A DNA stretch of 39,815 nucleotides from JBAXTE01 sp038240835 (lineage in GTDB: Bacteria > Bacteroidota > Bacteroidia > Bacteroidales > WCHB1-69). Positions 16,578 through 25,321 of this stretch are shown here, piece by piece. The position numbers were made by a program, and so were the translations under genes. The stretch's first letter is position 1. Every line of letters begins with the position of its first letter. The notes under the pieces were generated by a model. That model was not told where the DNA came from, ran no database searches, and worked only from the letters and a program-made list of their open reading frames with translations. Where the stretch lies: contig JBBRGJ010000012.1 in the NCBI GenBank assembly GCA_038240835.1, positions 1-39,815 on the forward strand. The letters run 5' to 3'.

Positions 16578-17048
16578 ATGAATAGAAAAAACAAAAAAAT
16601 CACTTTTATAGGATTCACAATGATTGCAGTGGCAGTTATAGGTTTTGTTTCCATAACAGCATTTATGCCGGCTAAAAATGAAGAAAAAACGGGTGTAGTT
16701 CAGATGGACAAAACGATGTATATTGATAAAATCCACGATTATGCTAAGTCACCAAATGCATTTAAGTATAAAGGAAAGCGTCCGGCTGTTGTCGATTTTT
16801 ATGCAGATTGGTGCCGACCATGTAAGCGCATTGCGCCTATTATGGAAGAGTTGTCCGAGACTTATAAAGGGAAAGTTGATTTTTACAAAGTCAATGTAGA
16901 TAAAGAGGGAGAATTAGCAATGGTTCATAGTGTGCAGAGTATTCCGGTGGTGATTTTTTTTGACAGCAAAGGTCAGCCAAAATCAGTTTTAGGTGCTTTG
17001 AACAAAGAGGATTATGTTGCGTTAATTGAGGAAACATTAAAAAAATAA
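16578..17048 (+). CDS. Membrane-anchored thioredoxin
   Basis: This 156-residue protein has a basic N terminus and one hydrophobic segment (about 8-30), then a thioredoxin domain with WCRPC (Cys79, Cys82) and the cis-proline motif QSIPV. The charge pattern places the domain in the periplasm, either anchored or released after signal cleavage. The active-site dipeptide RP replaces the usual GP, which should change the redox potential; this is inference from thioredoxin chemistry. The domain is about 60 percent identical over 62 aligned residues, by hand count, to the next gene, which lacks the anchor. The two genes are 22 bases apart and share a promoter and terminator. Confidence 0.92.
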   Translation: MNRKNKKITFIGFTMIAVAVIGFVSITAFMPAKNEEKTGVVQMDKTMYIDKIHDYAKSPNAFKYKGKRPAVVDFYADWCRPCKRIAPIMEELSETYKGKVDFYKVNVDKEGELAMVHSVQSIPVVIFFDSKGQPKSVLGALNKEDYVALIEETLKK

Positions 17049-17070
17049 TAATTACAAAACAAATAAAACA

Positions 17071-17421
17071 ATGGAACATTTAACAGCAGTTACGTTTAAG
17101 GAAAAAATATTTAATTACGAAGCAAGTCAAGAGTGGAAATATAATGGAACTTTACCAGCAGTGATCGATTTTTACGCTGATTGGTGTCAGCCTTGTAAAA
17201 TGGTTGCTCCAGTGCTTGAGGAACTTTCAACTGAGTATGAAGGAAAAATCAACATTTACAAAGTGAACACCGAGGAGCAACAAGAATTAGCTTCTGTGTT
17301 TGGAATTCAAAGCATTCCATCATTTTTGTTTATCCCCAAAGAAGGTATTCCAACCATGGCTTCTGGTGCACTTCCTAAAGCTTCATTTGAAGAAGCATTT
17401 AAAGATATTTTTGGAATTTAA
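17071..17421 (+). CDS. Cytoplasmic thioredoxin
   Basis: This 116-residue thioredoxin has the active site WCQPC (Cys39, Cys42) and the cis-proline motif QSIPS. There is no signal peptide, so it should be cytoplasmic. It is the close paralogue of the preceding anchored thioredoxin and probably arose by tandem duplication. The start is in the context AAAACAATG. QP in place of GP in the active site again suggests a non-standard redox potential. A terminator lies 25 bases downstream. Confidence 0.93.
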   Translation: MEHLTAVTFKEKIFNYEASQEWKYNGTLPAVIDFYADWCQPCKMVAPVLEELSTEYEGKINIYKVNTEEQQELASVFGIQSIPSFLFIPKEGIPTMASGALPKASFEEAFKDIFGI

Positions 17422-17440
17422 TCGTTCCAACTATTCTAAA

Positions 17441-17475
17441 AAAAGACCATACTTGAAAAAGTGTGGTTTTTTTTT
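17441..17475 (+). terminator. Intrinsic terminator after the thioredoxin pair
   Basis: ACCATACTT at 17446-17454 pairs with AAGTGTGGT at 17459-17467 (one G-T pair) around a GAAA tetraloop and is followed by T9 (17467-17475). Confidence 0.88.
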
Positions 17476-17559
17476 GCTTTTTTTTCAGAGAACATTCACA
17501 TCTATTTGTGTCCAAATATCATTTTTTGAGATTGCAATTAAAAAATCAGGATAAAGTTG

Positions 17560-17567
17560 TAATTTTG
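17560..17567 (+). promoter_or_regulatory. -7 promoter element, leaderless amidotransferase transcript
   Basis: TAATTTTG ends 4 bases before the ATG at 17572, so transcription from it would begin at or within one or two bases of the start codon. Confidence 0.6.
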
Positions 17568-17571
17568 TCCC

Positions 17572-18141
17572 ATGAAACAGATACTTCTGATCAATAATTA
17601 CGATTCGTTTGTTTACAATGTGAAGCAACTGCTAGATGAAAGCGGTTTAGCCTCCACGACGATGGTTTTTAACGATCAATTATCGGAAGTGAATATCGAA
17701 GATTTTGACAAGATTGTAATTTCTCCAGGTCCAGGATTACCTTCGGAGGCAGGCGCGCTAAAATCGTTTATTGAGGCGCATAAGAGCAAACCAATGTTAG
17801 GTATTTGCCTCGGTTTTCAAGCAATAGGAGAGGTGTTTGGAGCAAAATTATATCGTTTGCCCACTATATTTCACGGTCACGAATCGGAAGTCTTTATAAA
17901 ATCTGAAAAAGGTGGAATTTTCAACGGTATAGAAAATTCTTTCAAAGCAGGCAGATACCATTCGTGGGCTTTGGATTCGAGTAGTTTTCCCGAAGTTCTT
18001 GAAATTACCTCACAAACGCAAGAGGGTATCATAATGTCTTTTATTCACAAAGACTTGCCTATTACGGCAGTATTGTTTCACCCGGAGTCGATTATGACAC
18101 CACAGGGAAAAAAGATGATTGAAAATTGGTTGTTAGAATAA
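17572..18141 (+). CDS. Anthranilate/aminodeoxychorismate synthase component II (glutamine amidotransferase)
   Basis: The 189-residue class I glutamine amidotransferase supplies ammonia from glutamine to a chorismate-using synthase, for tryptophan (TrpG) or folate (PabA). It has the family start LLINNYDSFVYN, the oxyanion loop SPGPGLP, the nucleophile Cys79 in GICLGFQ, and the catalytic His170/Glu172 in FHPESI. The conserved N terminus fixes the start codon. No component I gene is adjacent, so TrpG and PabA cannot be told apart; a lone copy of this type often serves folate synthesis. The SpoU methyltransferase gene follows 12 bases later, suggesting cotranscription. Confidence 0.93.
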   Translation: MKQILLINNYDSFVYNVKQLLDESGLASTTMVFNDQLSEVNIEDFDKIVISPGPGLPSEAGALKSFIEAHKSKPMLGICLGFQAIGEVFGAKLYRLPTIFHGHESEVFIKSEKGGIFNGIENSFKAGRYHSWALDSSSFPEVLEITSQTQEGIIMSFIHKDLPITAVLFHPESIMTPQGKKMIENWLLE

Positions 18142-18153
18142 AAAAATATTGGA

Positions 18154-18693
18154 ATGAGAAAATTAGCAGTAGATGAGATGAAAAGGGTGGATATAGAGCA
18201 GTATAAATTGCTTGAAAAAACCCCCATGATTGTTGTTTTGGATAATATACGAAGCATGAACAATGTAGGTTCGTTTTTTAGAACTGCCGATGCTTTTCGC
18301 ATTGAAGAGCTCCATTTGTGTGGAATTACTGCCTGCCCGCCTCATCGAGATATCACTAAAACTGCGTTAGGTTCTACCGAATCTGTATCTTGGAAATATT
18401 TCGATACAACCTTGAAATCGGTCATGTGGCTGAAAGAGCAAGGATACAAAGTATATGCAGTAGAGCAAGTAGATACTCCTATTTATCTCAATGCATTTGA
18501 ATGGAATACTTCTGAAAAAATAGCCATTATCTTAGGGAATGAAGTCTTTGGTGTTTCCGATGAAGTACTTCCTTTATGTGAAGGAGCGCTAGAAATCCCT
18601 CAAATTGGCACGAAACATTCATTAAATGTCTCTGTTTCTGCCGGAATGGCCATGTGGCATCTTTATTCGCAATGGCTTAATAAATTATCCTAA
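18154..18693 (+). CDS. SpoU/TrmH-family RNA 2'-O-methyltransferase
   Basis: This 179-residue SPOUT enzyme transfers a methyl group from S-adenosylmethionine to a ribose 2'-hydroxyl in tRNA or rRNA. The three SpoU motifs are present: motif 1 LDNIRSMNNVGSFFRTADAF (about 29-48), motif 2 IAIILGNEVFGVSDEVL (about 121-137), and motif 3 IPQIGTKHSLNVSVSAGMAMW (about 149-169), which forms the knot. It is a short form without an N-terminal RNA-binding extension, so the target nucleotide cannot be assigned. It is probably in an operon with the amidotransferase upstream; yitT follows after 42 bases. Confidence 0.93.
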   Translation: MRKLAVDEMKRVDIEQYKLLEKTPMIVVLDNIRSMNNVGSFFRTADAFRIEELHLCGITACPPHRDITKTALGSTESVSWKYFDTTLKSVMWLKEQGYKVYAVEQVDTPIYLNAFEWNTSEKIAIILGNEVFGVSDEVLPLCEGALEIPQIGTKHSLNVSVSAGMAMWHLYSQWLNKLS

Positions 18694-18735
18694 ATAAAAT
18701 CATAAATATTTACTGTAAAAAAACTACAATAACTA

Positions 18736-19671
18736 ATGATAAAAGAAGTAACCCAACTCCTCGACAATCATAAATTGTTTTCAAAAAAATGGTTTATTGA
18801 CATTACTCTTATTCTAGCTGGATCATTGATTGTTGCCTCTGCATATGTTTTCTTTATTTCGCCTTTTAAAATCATCCCAGGAGGCATCTATGGTTTATCC
18901 ATCATCTTGCACTACCTTACCGAAAATTTGTTTTCATTTCTTCCCAGTGGATTGCCTATCGGATTAACGGCCATGGCTTTTAATATCCCATTGGCCTATG
19001 CTTCATATAAGATGTTAGGCAAAGGAGCTATTGTAAAAACGATCATTACATTTGTGGCAACTTCTATGTTTGTGGATATCCTTTCACTTTTCTATGGTTA
19101 CGAACCCATCGTAGCGGGCGATAAGTTGCTCTCAAGTATTTATGGAGGTGTGGTGTTAGGAATTGGAGTTGCTCTAATTTTTAAAGCACATGCAACCAGC
19201 GCTGGAACGGATGTGATTTCAAAAATACTCGCCAGGAAAATGCATATCCAATTGGGTTACATGATTATCATCGTAGATTCAATCATTGTGTTGGTTGGTC
19301 TTGTCGCTTTTGGCGATATTAGCGTCCCGCTCTATTCGTGGATTACCATTTTTGTCTATGGAAAAGTAGTTGATGTAATGATGCATGGTGTAAGCAACGA
19401 CAAAGCGGTGCTCATCATTTCGGAAAAAAATGTACAAATTTCGGAACGTATAATTTTTGATTTAAAAAGAGGTGGCACTTTCCTTCATGGAAAAGGGATG
19501 TATAATGGAGTGGAGAAAGAGGTTATTTGTACAGTTGTTAATTACCGCGAATTGGATGCGCTTACGGAGTATGTTCAAAGCATTGACGATAAAGCTTTTT
19601 TGATTGTTTTAAATGCAACTGAAATTGTTGGAAAAGGGTTCAAAACTTTTGAGGAAGCACAAAGTAACTGA
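18736..19671 (+). CDS. YitT family membrane protein
   Basis: This 311-residue protein has five to six hydrophobic helices (about 25-235) of the YitT type, opening with LILAGSLIVASAYVFFISPFKIIPGGIYGLSI and containing KAHATSAGTDVISKIL. A soluble C-terminal DUF2179 domain follows (about 225-305, with IISEKNVQISERIIFDLKRGGTFLHGKGMY and KEVICTVV). Transport function is suspected for the family but substrates are not established. It is convergent with mntH, leaving 61 bases between the stop codons, where only weak hairpins are seen. Confidence 0.9.
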   Translation: MIKEVTQLLDNHKLFSKKWFIDITLILAGSLIVASAYVFFISPFKIIPGGIYGLSIILHYLTENLFSFLPSGLPIGLTAMAFNIPLAYASYKMLGKGAIVKTIITFVATSMFVDILSLFYGYEPIVAGDKLLSSIYGGVVLGIGVALIFKAHATSAGTDVISKILARKMHIQLGYMIIIVDSIIVLVGLVAFGDISVPLYSWITIFVYGKVVDVMMHGVSNDKAVLIISEKNVQISERIIFDLKRGGTFLHGKGMYNGVEKEVICTVVNYRELDALTEYVQSIDDKAFLIVLNATEIVGKGFKTFEEAQSN

Positions 19672-19732
19672 TCCTGTCCGAATGCGATAATTTGAATATT
19701 CGCACATTGAACAATCCATACATTCACTGTTC

Positions 19733-20992
19733 TTAGAAAAGACTAACCAATAACATTATGTTTAAAGCGCTTACTATTAGAGCAATACCAATTAATAGTG
19801 CTGTAAGTCCTTTGCTGTTAGCGTATTTGTTCATCACTTTTTTGGATGAAGTAAGGTATACTTGCAAAAACACTGTGATTGGAAGTTGGACACTCAGAAA
19901 AACTTGAGATAAAATCAGCCCAGTAAATGGATCACTGATAAAAAATATCAAGATTAAAGCGACCAACAAAGAGATAGCAACTCCCATTCTAGAGTGATTG
20001 TCCTTGATGTCGTAAGGTTCGTTAAAGATACCTGCAAAGATTGATCCTGCTGCCATTCCAGAAGTGATTGTGGAAGCTAACCCTGCGAAAAGAAGAGCTA
20101 CCGCAAAGATTACAGCCGCATTACTTCCAAGCAGAGGTGCCAGAATAGATTGTGCTTGTTGTAACTCTGTTACAGGTTGTTTGATTGCATAAAAAGTAGC
20201 TGCAGCTAGCAGAATCATCGCACTGTTGATTGCCCAACCAACAATCATGGAGAATAAGGTATCTAGAAATTCGTAATCTAATTGTTTTTTGATAATTTTC
20301 TCATCCTCTAAGTTCCATTGGCGACTTTGGATGATTTCGGAGTGTAAAAACAAGTTGTGAGGCATTACTACGGCACCGAGTACGCTCATGATTACAAGAG
20401 CAGAACCTCTAGGAAAACTTGGGATAAGCCAATGATATACCGCTTCGTTCCATGGAATGTCTACTAATGTGAGTTCGTAAATAAATGATAATCCTATGAT
20501 AGATACAAATCCAATAATCCATTTCTCAATTCGGCGATAGGAGTTGGAAAATAATAATATTAGCACCACCAAGGTGATTAAGATAGATCCAATTTTTATG
20601 GGAATGTTAAAAAGCATATTGAGCGCAATGGCTCCTCCTAAAATCTCTGCAATAGAGGTAGCAATGGATGCCAAAACCGCAGATCCAAGAACGGGTTTTG
20701 AAATATAACTGGGTAAATATTTAGTCGCTGCTTCGGATAGACATAATCCACTAGCAATTCCTAAATGGGCTACATTGTGTTGTAAAATAATAAGCATGAT
20801 TGTAGAGAGAGTAACCATCCAAAGCAATTGGTAGCCATAGTCGGCGCCAGCTGCCATGTTTGATGCCCAGTTGCCAGGGTCTATAAACCCAACAGTAACC
20901 AATAATCCGGGACCAATGTATTTTAAAATTTCAAGTCCACCGTATTTGGGTTTGTGATCTTTGCGTTTAATGTCTTTTATCCAATTTTTCAT
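19733..20992 (-). CDS. mntH: Nramp-family divalent metal (Mn/Fe) transporter
   Basis: MntH imports Mn(II) or Fe(II) with protons across the inner membrane. The 419-residue protein has about eleven helices. The metal-site motif of helix 1 is present (GFIDPGNW, Asp38 to Asn41), and the helix 6 motif VVMPHNLFLHS carries the metal-binding Met and the conserved His. These residues distinguish true Nramp transporters from Nramp-related Mg or Al carriers. The gene is preceded by a leader of about 130 bases and by a strong inverted-repeat site overlapping its -7 box, so metal-dependent repression is likely by inference. Confidence 0.95.
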   Translation of the reverse strand: MKNWIKDIKRKDHKPKYGGLEILKYIGPGLLVTVGFIDPGNWASNMAAGADYGYQLLWMVTLSTIMLIILQHNVAHLGIASGLCLSEAATKYLPSYISKPVLGSAVLASIATSIAEILGGAIALNMLFNIPIKIGSILITLVVLILLFSNSYRRIEKWIIGFVSIIGLSFIYELTLVDIPWNEAVYHWLIPSFPRGSALVIMSVLGAVVMPHNLFLHSEIIQSRQWNLEDEKIIKKQLDYEFLDTLFSMIVGWAINSAMILLAAATFYAIKQPVTELQQAQSILAPLLGSNAAVIFAVALLFAGLASTITSGMAAGSIFAGIFNEPYDIKDNHSRMGVAISLLVALILIFFISDPFTGLILSQVFLSVQLPITVFLQVYLTSSKKVMNKYANSKGLTALLIGIALIVSALNIMLLVSLF

Positions 20993-21087
20993 TCAAATTT
21001 ATCTTTTTTGCATGGTTGTTGGTATTCTGCAATCTTGGTTTTTAAAAATAACGATTAACAAATTCTAAAAAGTTGATTTTAAACTTG

Positions 21088-21132
21088 TTTGGGACTAAAA
21101 TAAATATTTACTCATTTTATTTTAGCACCAAA
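21088..21132. promoter_or_regulatory. Double-dyad operator-like site over the mntH promoter
   Basis: The arm TTTGGGACTAAAATAAA (21088-21104) and the arm TTTATTTTAGCACCAAA (21116-21132) are inverted copies matching at 15 of 17 positions. Each arm also contains a near-palindrome, TTTGGGACTAAA (21088-21099) and TTTAGCACCAAA (21121-21132), with centres 33 bases apart. The right-hand arm overlaps the mntH -7 box, so a bound protein would block transcription. The arrangement suits a dimeric metalloregulator (MntR/DtxR or Fur class), but the regulator is not in the window. Confidence 0.6.
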
Positions 21133-21136
21133 TATA
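21129..21136 (-). promoter_or_regulatory. -7 promoter element for mntH
   Basis: TATATTTG on the minus strand, 136 bases before the mntH ATG and overlapping the inverted-repeat site. Confidence 0.6.
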
Positions 21137-21222
21137 GTTATTTTTGACTAATTATTAAAAATTGATTTGTAAAATCATACTTTTTTCCGTAATATTGTTC
21201 AATAATTAAATATAGTTTAAAC

Positions 21223-23577
21223 ATGAAGCATCGAATATTATTAGCACTGATAGTTGTATTTTCTTTTAGTGTATTCAGCCAAACCCCAATCATTTTTGAC
21301 AAAACAAATACTATTTCTTACCAGTTGAGTTACACGCAAGGCGGCGATCAGAGTCAACGTATTTTGAACGACATGCTCGAAATCATTGCACGATCGATGA
21401 ATAAACCGGTCAGACAAACTAGAATTAATTTCAGCGTTGAAGAGCATTTGTGGGTTACCAGAAATGGAACGAAACTCAACGCTTACCTCGCTTATGAAAA
21501 TGTGAGATTATCGGGTGATCTTTTTTATAAAGGGTTTGATGTTTCGGATGTTTTTATTCCATCACACTATAGTTTTGAATCTACATTGAAACGTAAAAAC
21601 GGACCAGAACTTAAAAAATTCAGCATCGACAATACTCCTTTTCGTTATAGAAATAGCGAACATCATTTTCAATATACAGACACAATTACAAACGGAGATT
21701 ATCAATTTTTGGTGGATAAAAATGATTTTATTTTCCGCTCCATTGCCTTCGATGTTTTTCGTGCTAAATGTATTACGATTGATCAATATTATGGTGCTGA
21801 AGGTGAAATTTCGCTCTGTTATGAAGGGTTAAATCAAATAAATCCAGAAAATTTCAGACAATTAAACAAAGCTCAGTCTCAATTAGATGAGATGATTGCT
21901 AGAGTAGGCAGGGTTCAAGGAGATGTTTTTTGGAGAGAATTAGACCTTCGACATTTCGACCCTATTAGTATTTACCCAAAAATGGAAGAGGTAAACCGCA
22001 AAATAAGCGATTTGCAAAAAAACATCAGCTATGTGCGTTCCAATTTGTATCGCTATTATTTTGATAGTGGCTTGCAGTCATACAATTCAAATAAACGAAA
22101 CGATGCTAGAAATGATTTCAGACAGTCGATCAGTTTGAATAATCAATATCCTCAATCTTATTACTATTTGGCGTTGATGGAGCATCAAGATAAAAACTCT
22201 TCCTCTGCCATGGATTTGCTCTCTTCATTTTTTGCCATTAATCAAATTGACCAAAGTTTGTATGCACAGGCTTCTGATTTAGCCAAAGATGTTGAAAAAT
22301 CGAAAATTTTGGAGATAGAAAAGAAAATCTCACAACAGCAATATGCGCAAGCATTGTCAGAATTGGATGCTTTAGAGACTTTCTGTCGAAAGATAAAAAA
22401 CTACAGTCCCAGCGATTCTCTGTCCATTTTGCGTGGCGAAGCGCACAATAAAATATACCAAGCACATCTCAATGATGCACAACGTGATTTTGCTACCGCC
22501 AACTATGATTTGGCCATTGGTGCAACGAATAAAGCCCTTCTTTATCAATCTCAATTTCCTCAGTTTATAGCCTCCAATGACCAAGCAACGGCGATGATGC
22601 AAAAGGTAAATGCTGATTATTATTTAGCTTTGGTTAAAAGAGGGAGATCGCTCAACACTACCAAAGATTATCGCAATGCTTTTAGTGCATTTGAACAGGC
22701 GTCGGTTATTGAAGAGAATTATAATGTAAAAAAAGACAAACAATTAGCGGAACTCGTTAAAAAATCGAAGTTAGAAGTACTGTTTTTAGACGTTACTGTC
22801 GCTCAAAAACTTGTTTCTATTAACAACCTTCCTAGTGCGAGAGAGGTGCTTGTTTCCATCATCAGCAATCAGCCAAAATATGGGTTAAATGACAATGCAA
22901 AACTCAATCAACAAGTGGAAGCGCTAAAACAATCTATCTTTAGCAAACAGTGTGTAAACGCTCAAGCTGAATACGATGGGATCATTGCCAATGCTCAAAA
23001 TGAAGCTGCAAAAGGTGATTATATATTGGCTTTGTCTATTTTTGAAAAAGCAAAATTGGTTTCGGATAGAAATGTTGATTGTCAATTAAACATCGAATCG
23101 GCGACTAATGGCGTAACTTATGTTCAAAATCCTGCGAAATATCAACAAGATTTAAACGCCCTTAAAAAGTTGGTAAGTCAACGAGATTTTGCCAGAGCGA
23201 CCAGTGCTTATAATGCACTTGATGTTTTTTATACCAAAAACAATCTATCCGAATACACACTATATCATCTTGCGTTGCCACAATTTATATTACAATATGG
23301 TCAGGATTATATTTTATGGGGAGCCTCATATTTGGCGAATCAGCAAGATTATAATGGATCGTATTTGCTTTTAGAATCTTTGAGGAACAGTAAGTTGAGT
23401 CGTTCAAAAACTAAAAAAATCCAACAAGCTGTTGCCAATGGATTTGCGATTGCAGATTATAAAACTTCCTCGTCGGTGAATGAAAAAGTAAAAGTGTTGG
23501 AATATACCAAAGGAGATAAATGGTATAAGTATTTTGCAAAACAATATCAAAAACAGATCAAATCGTTTAAAAAATAA
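21223..23577 (+). CDS. Large exported protein with tetratricopeptide-like repeats
   Basis: The 784-residue product has a clear signal peptide (RILLALIVVFSFSVFS, cleavage near residue 20). Residues 20-230 form an unrecognised, mostly beta-type domain. From about 280 onward it becomes helical, with TPR-like repeats. The clearest is at 280-320 (SYNSNKRNDARNDFRQSISLNNQYPQSYYYLALM); weaker ones lie near 415-450, 480-500 and 600-640. The C terminus is strongly basic. I do not recognise a specific family. A role as an envelope or secretion-related scaffold is possible but unproven. The ABC ATPase gene starts 5 bases after its stop, which suggests translational coupling. An imperfect -7 box (TAATATTG) is at 21190-21197. 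Confidence 0.8.
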   Translation: MKHRILLALIVVFSFSVFSQTPIIFDKTNTISYQLSYTQGGDQSQRILNDMLEIIARSMNKPVRQTRINFSVEEHLWVTRNGTKLNAYLAYENVRLSGDLFYKGFDVSDVFIPSHYSFESTLKRKNGPELKKFSIDNTPFRYRNSEHHFQYTDTITNGDYQFLVDKNDFIFRSIAFDVFRAKCITIDQYYGAEGEISLCYEGLNQINPENFRQLNKAQSQLDEMIARVGRVQGDVFWRELDLRHFDPISIYPKMEEVNRKISDLQKNISYVRSNLYRYYFDSGLQSYNSNKRNDARNDFRQSISLNNQYPQSYYYLALMEHQDKNSSSAMDLLSSFFAINQIDQSLYAQASDLAKDVEKSKILEIEKKISQQQYAQALSELDALETFCRKIKNYSPSDSLSILRGEAHNKIYQAHLNDAQRDFATANYDLAIGATNKALLYQSQFPQFIASNDQATAMMQKVNADYYLALVKRGRSLNTTKDYRNAFSAFEQASVIEENYNVKKDKQLAELVKKSKLEVLFLDVTVAQKLVSINNLPSAREVLVSIISNQPKYGLNDNAKLNQQVEALKQSIFSKQCVNAQAEYDGIIANAQNEAAKGDYILALSIFEKAKLVSDRNVDCQLNIESATNGVTYVQNPAKYQQDLNALKKLVSQRDFARATSAYNALDVFYTKNNLSEYTLYHLALPQFILQYGQDYILWGASYLANQQDYNGSYLLLESLRNSKLSRSKTKKIQQAVANGFAIADYKTSSSVNEKVKVLEYTKGDKWYKYFAKQYQKQIKSFKK

Positions 23578-23582
23578 TCACG

Positions 23583-25313
23583 TTGCAATCACACAAGGAT
23601 AACATTTTAGAAGTTAATAATCTAACCATTGATTTTAATAATAAAAACAGACACACTCGAGCCATCGAAGGGGTTTCTTTTTCACTTAAAAAGAATCATA
23701 TTTTAGGAATTGTCGGCGAATCAGGCTCTGGAAAGTCTGTTACAGCCATGTCTATCCTTAGATTATTACCAACCAAACAATCAAAAGTGGTTTCTGGTGA
23801 AATTCTTTTCAATGATGGGGATGAGTGGATTGATATGTTGTCACTCTCTACTCGTCAATTAAGGAATTATCGTGGCAATCGAATTTCGATGATTTTTCAA
23901 GAACCGATGACGTCGCTCAATCCATCGATGAAGTGTGGAAAACAGGTCATAGAAGTGCTGTTAAATCATCAGAAACTCTCATACAAGGTGGCGAAACAAA
24001 TGGTAATTGATCTTTTTAATGAAGTGATGTTGCCACGAGCAGAGAAAATTTTCGACAGTTATCCTCACGAAATTTCTGGAGGTCAGAAACAACGAGTTAT
24101 GATTGCGATGGCTGTGGCCTGTAAACCAGATATTTTAATTGCCGACGAACCTACTACGGCCCTAGATGTTACGGTTCAAAAAGGAGTTTTGTTGTTGATT
24201 AAATCGTTGTGTGAGAAGTATGATATGAGTGTGCTTTTTATTACCCACGATTTGGGAGTAGTGGCCGAAATAGCCGATGAGGTGATGGTAATGTATCAAG
24301 GAAATATTGTTGAAAAAGGAGATGCAAAACAGGTGTTTTCTGATCCTCAACATCCATATACAAAAGGGTTGCTCTATTGCAGACCACCCATCAATGTGAG
24401 ATACGATAAACTTCCCACGGTGTCTGATTTTTTGCAAATAGATGGGAATAGTGAGAGCGTTTTGACGAAACATCATCAAATTACCGATGCTGAAAGAGCT
24501 GAAAGACTTGACAAAATGTATCAAACAGAACCTATTTTGCAGATACATAATTTGGAAAAACATTATACCTTGTCCAATCCAAAATGGTTTGCAAAATCTT
24601 CCATTCTGAAAGCCGTTGACAATATTAGTTTTAACGTGTTCAAAGGAGAAACAGTTGGTTTGGTGGGCGAATCGGGATGTGGCAAAACTACTTTGGGCAG
24701 AACACTTTTGCAGTTGGTTTCTCCTACTCATGGAGATGTTTTTTATAAAGGAAAAGATCTTTCAAAACTCTCGTCCAAAGAGCTCAAGCAAATTAGAAAA
24801 GAGATACAGATTATTTTCCAAGATCCATACTCTTCTCTAAATCCCCGGATAACTGTTGGAGAAGCCATCATGGAACCCATGCGAGTTCATAAACTTGAAG
24901 TGAACCAAGAGGGCAGATTAAAAAAAACAATGTATCTATTAAAAAGAGTGGGATTATCCGAAGATAGTTTTTATCGATATCCTCACGAGTTTTCTGGCGG
25001 CCAGCGTCAGCGTATATGCATTGCACGGGCGTTATCGCTCTCTCCGGAGTTGATTGTGTGCGATGAATCGGTTTCGGCGTTAGATGTCTCTGTTCAAGCT
25101 CAGGTGCTCAATTTGCTTAACGAGTTAAAACTTGAATTTGGGTTTACTTATATCTTCATCTCCCACGACTTGTCGGTGGTTCGTTATATGTCCGACCGCA
25201 TTGTGGTAATGAAAGATGGCAAAATGGAAGAGATAGGCGATGCCGACGAGTTGTACGAAAACCCCAATAGCGATTATACAAAAAACCTAATAGATGCAAT
25301 TCCTACTTTTTAG
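23583..25313 (+). CDS. Two-domain ABC ATPase of the peptide/nickel (DppD-DppF, YejF-like) type
   Basis: This 576-residue cytoplasmic protein fuses two ATP-binding domains of a peptide-type importer. Domain 1 has Walker A GESGSGKS, signature ISGGQKQR and Walker B ILIADEPTTALD. Domain 2 (from about residue 320) has GESGCGKT, FSGGQRQR and LIVCDESVSALD. Each domain carries the oligopeptide-transporter C-terminal extension (HPYTKGLLYCRPP after domain 1). The best start is a TTG at 23583; there is no ATG before the first conserved motif. Permease and binding-protein genes are absent from the window. Fusions of this kind, encoded apart from their permeases, are common in Bacteroidota. The gene is convergent with prfB, 8 bases away. 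Confidence 0.93.
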   Translation: MQSHKDNILEVNNLTIDFNNKNRHTRAIEGVSFSLKKNHILGIVGESGSGKSVTAMSILRLLPTKQSKVVSGEILFNDGDEWIDMLSLSTRQLRNYRGNRISMIFQEPMTSLNPSMKCGKQVIEVLLNHQKLSYKVAKQMVIDLFNEVMLPRAEKIFDSYPHEISGGQKQRVMIAMAVACKPDILIADEPTTALDVTVQKGVLLLIKSLCEKYDMSVLFITHDLGVVAEIADEVMVMYQGNIVEKGDAKQVFSDPQHPYTKGLLYCRPPINVRYDKLPTVSDFLQIDGNSESVLTKHHQITDAERAERLDKMYQTEPILQIHNLEKHYTLSNPKWFAKSSILKAVDNISFNVFKGETVGLVGESGCGKTTLGRTLLQLVSPTHGDVFYKGKDLSKLSSKELKQIRKEIQIIFQDPYSSLNPRITVGEAIMEPMRVHKLEVNQEGRLKKTMYLLKRVGLSEDSFYRYPHEFSGGQRQRICIARALSLSPELIVCDESVSALDVSVQAQVLNLLNELKLEFGFTYIFISHDLSVVRYMSDRIVVMKDGKMEEIGDADELYENPNSDYTKNLIDAIPTF

Positions 25314-25321
25314 AAATTGAA

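Noticed and set aside
20993..21087. Manganese riboswitch in the mntH leader
   Set aside because: I could not see the conserved loops of the yybP-ykoY type; the leader is simply AT-rich with the operator-like site at its upstream end.
24162..24731. 189-codon minus-strand frame inside the ABC ATPase gene
   Set aside because: Antisense to conserved Walker and linker regions; product is unlike any known protein.
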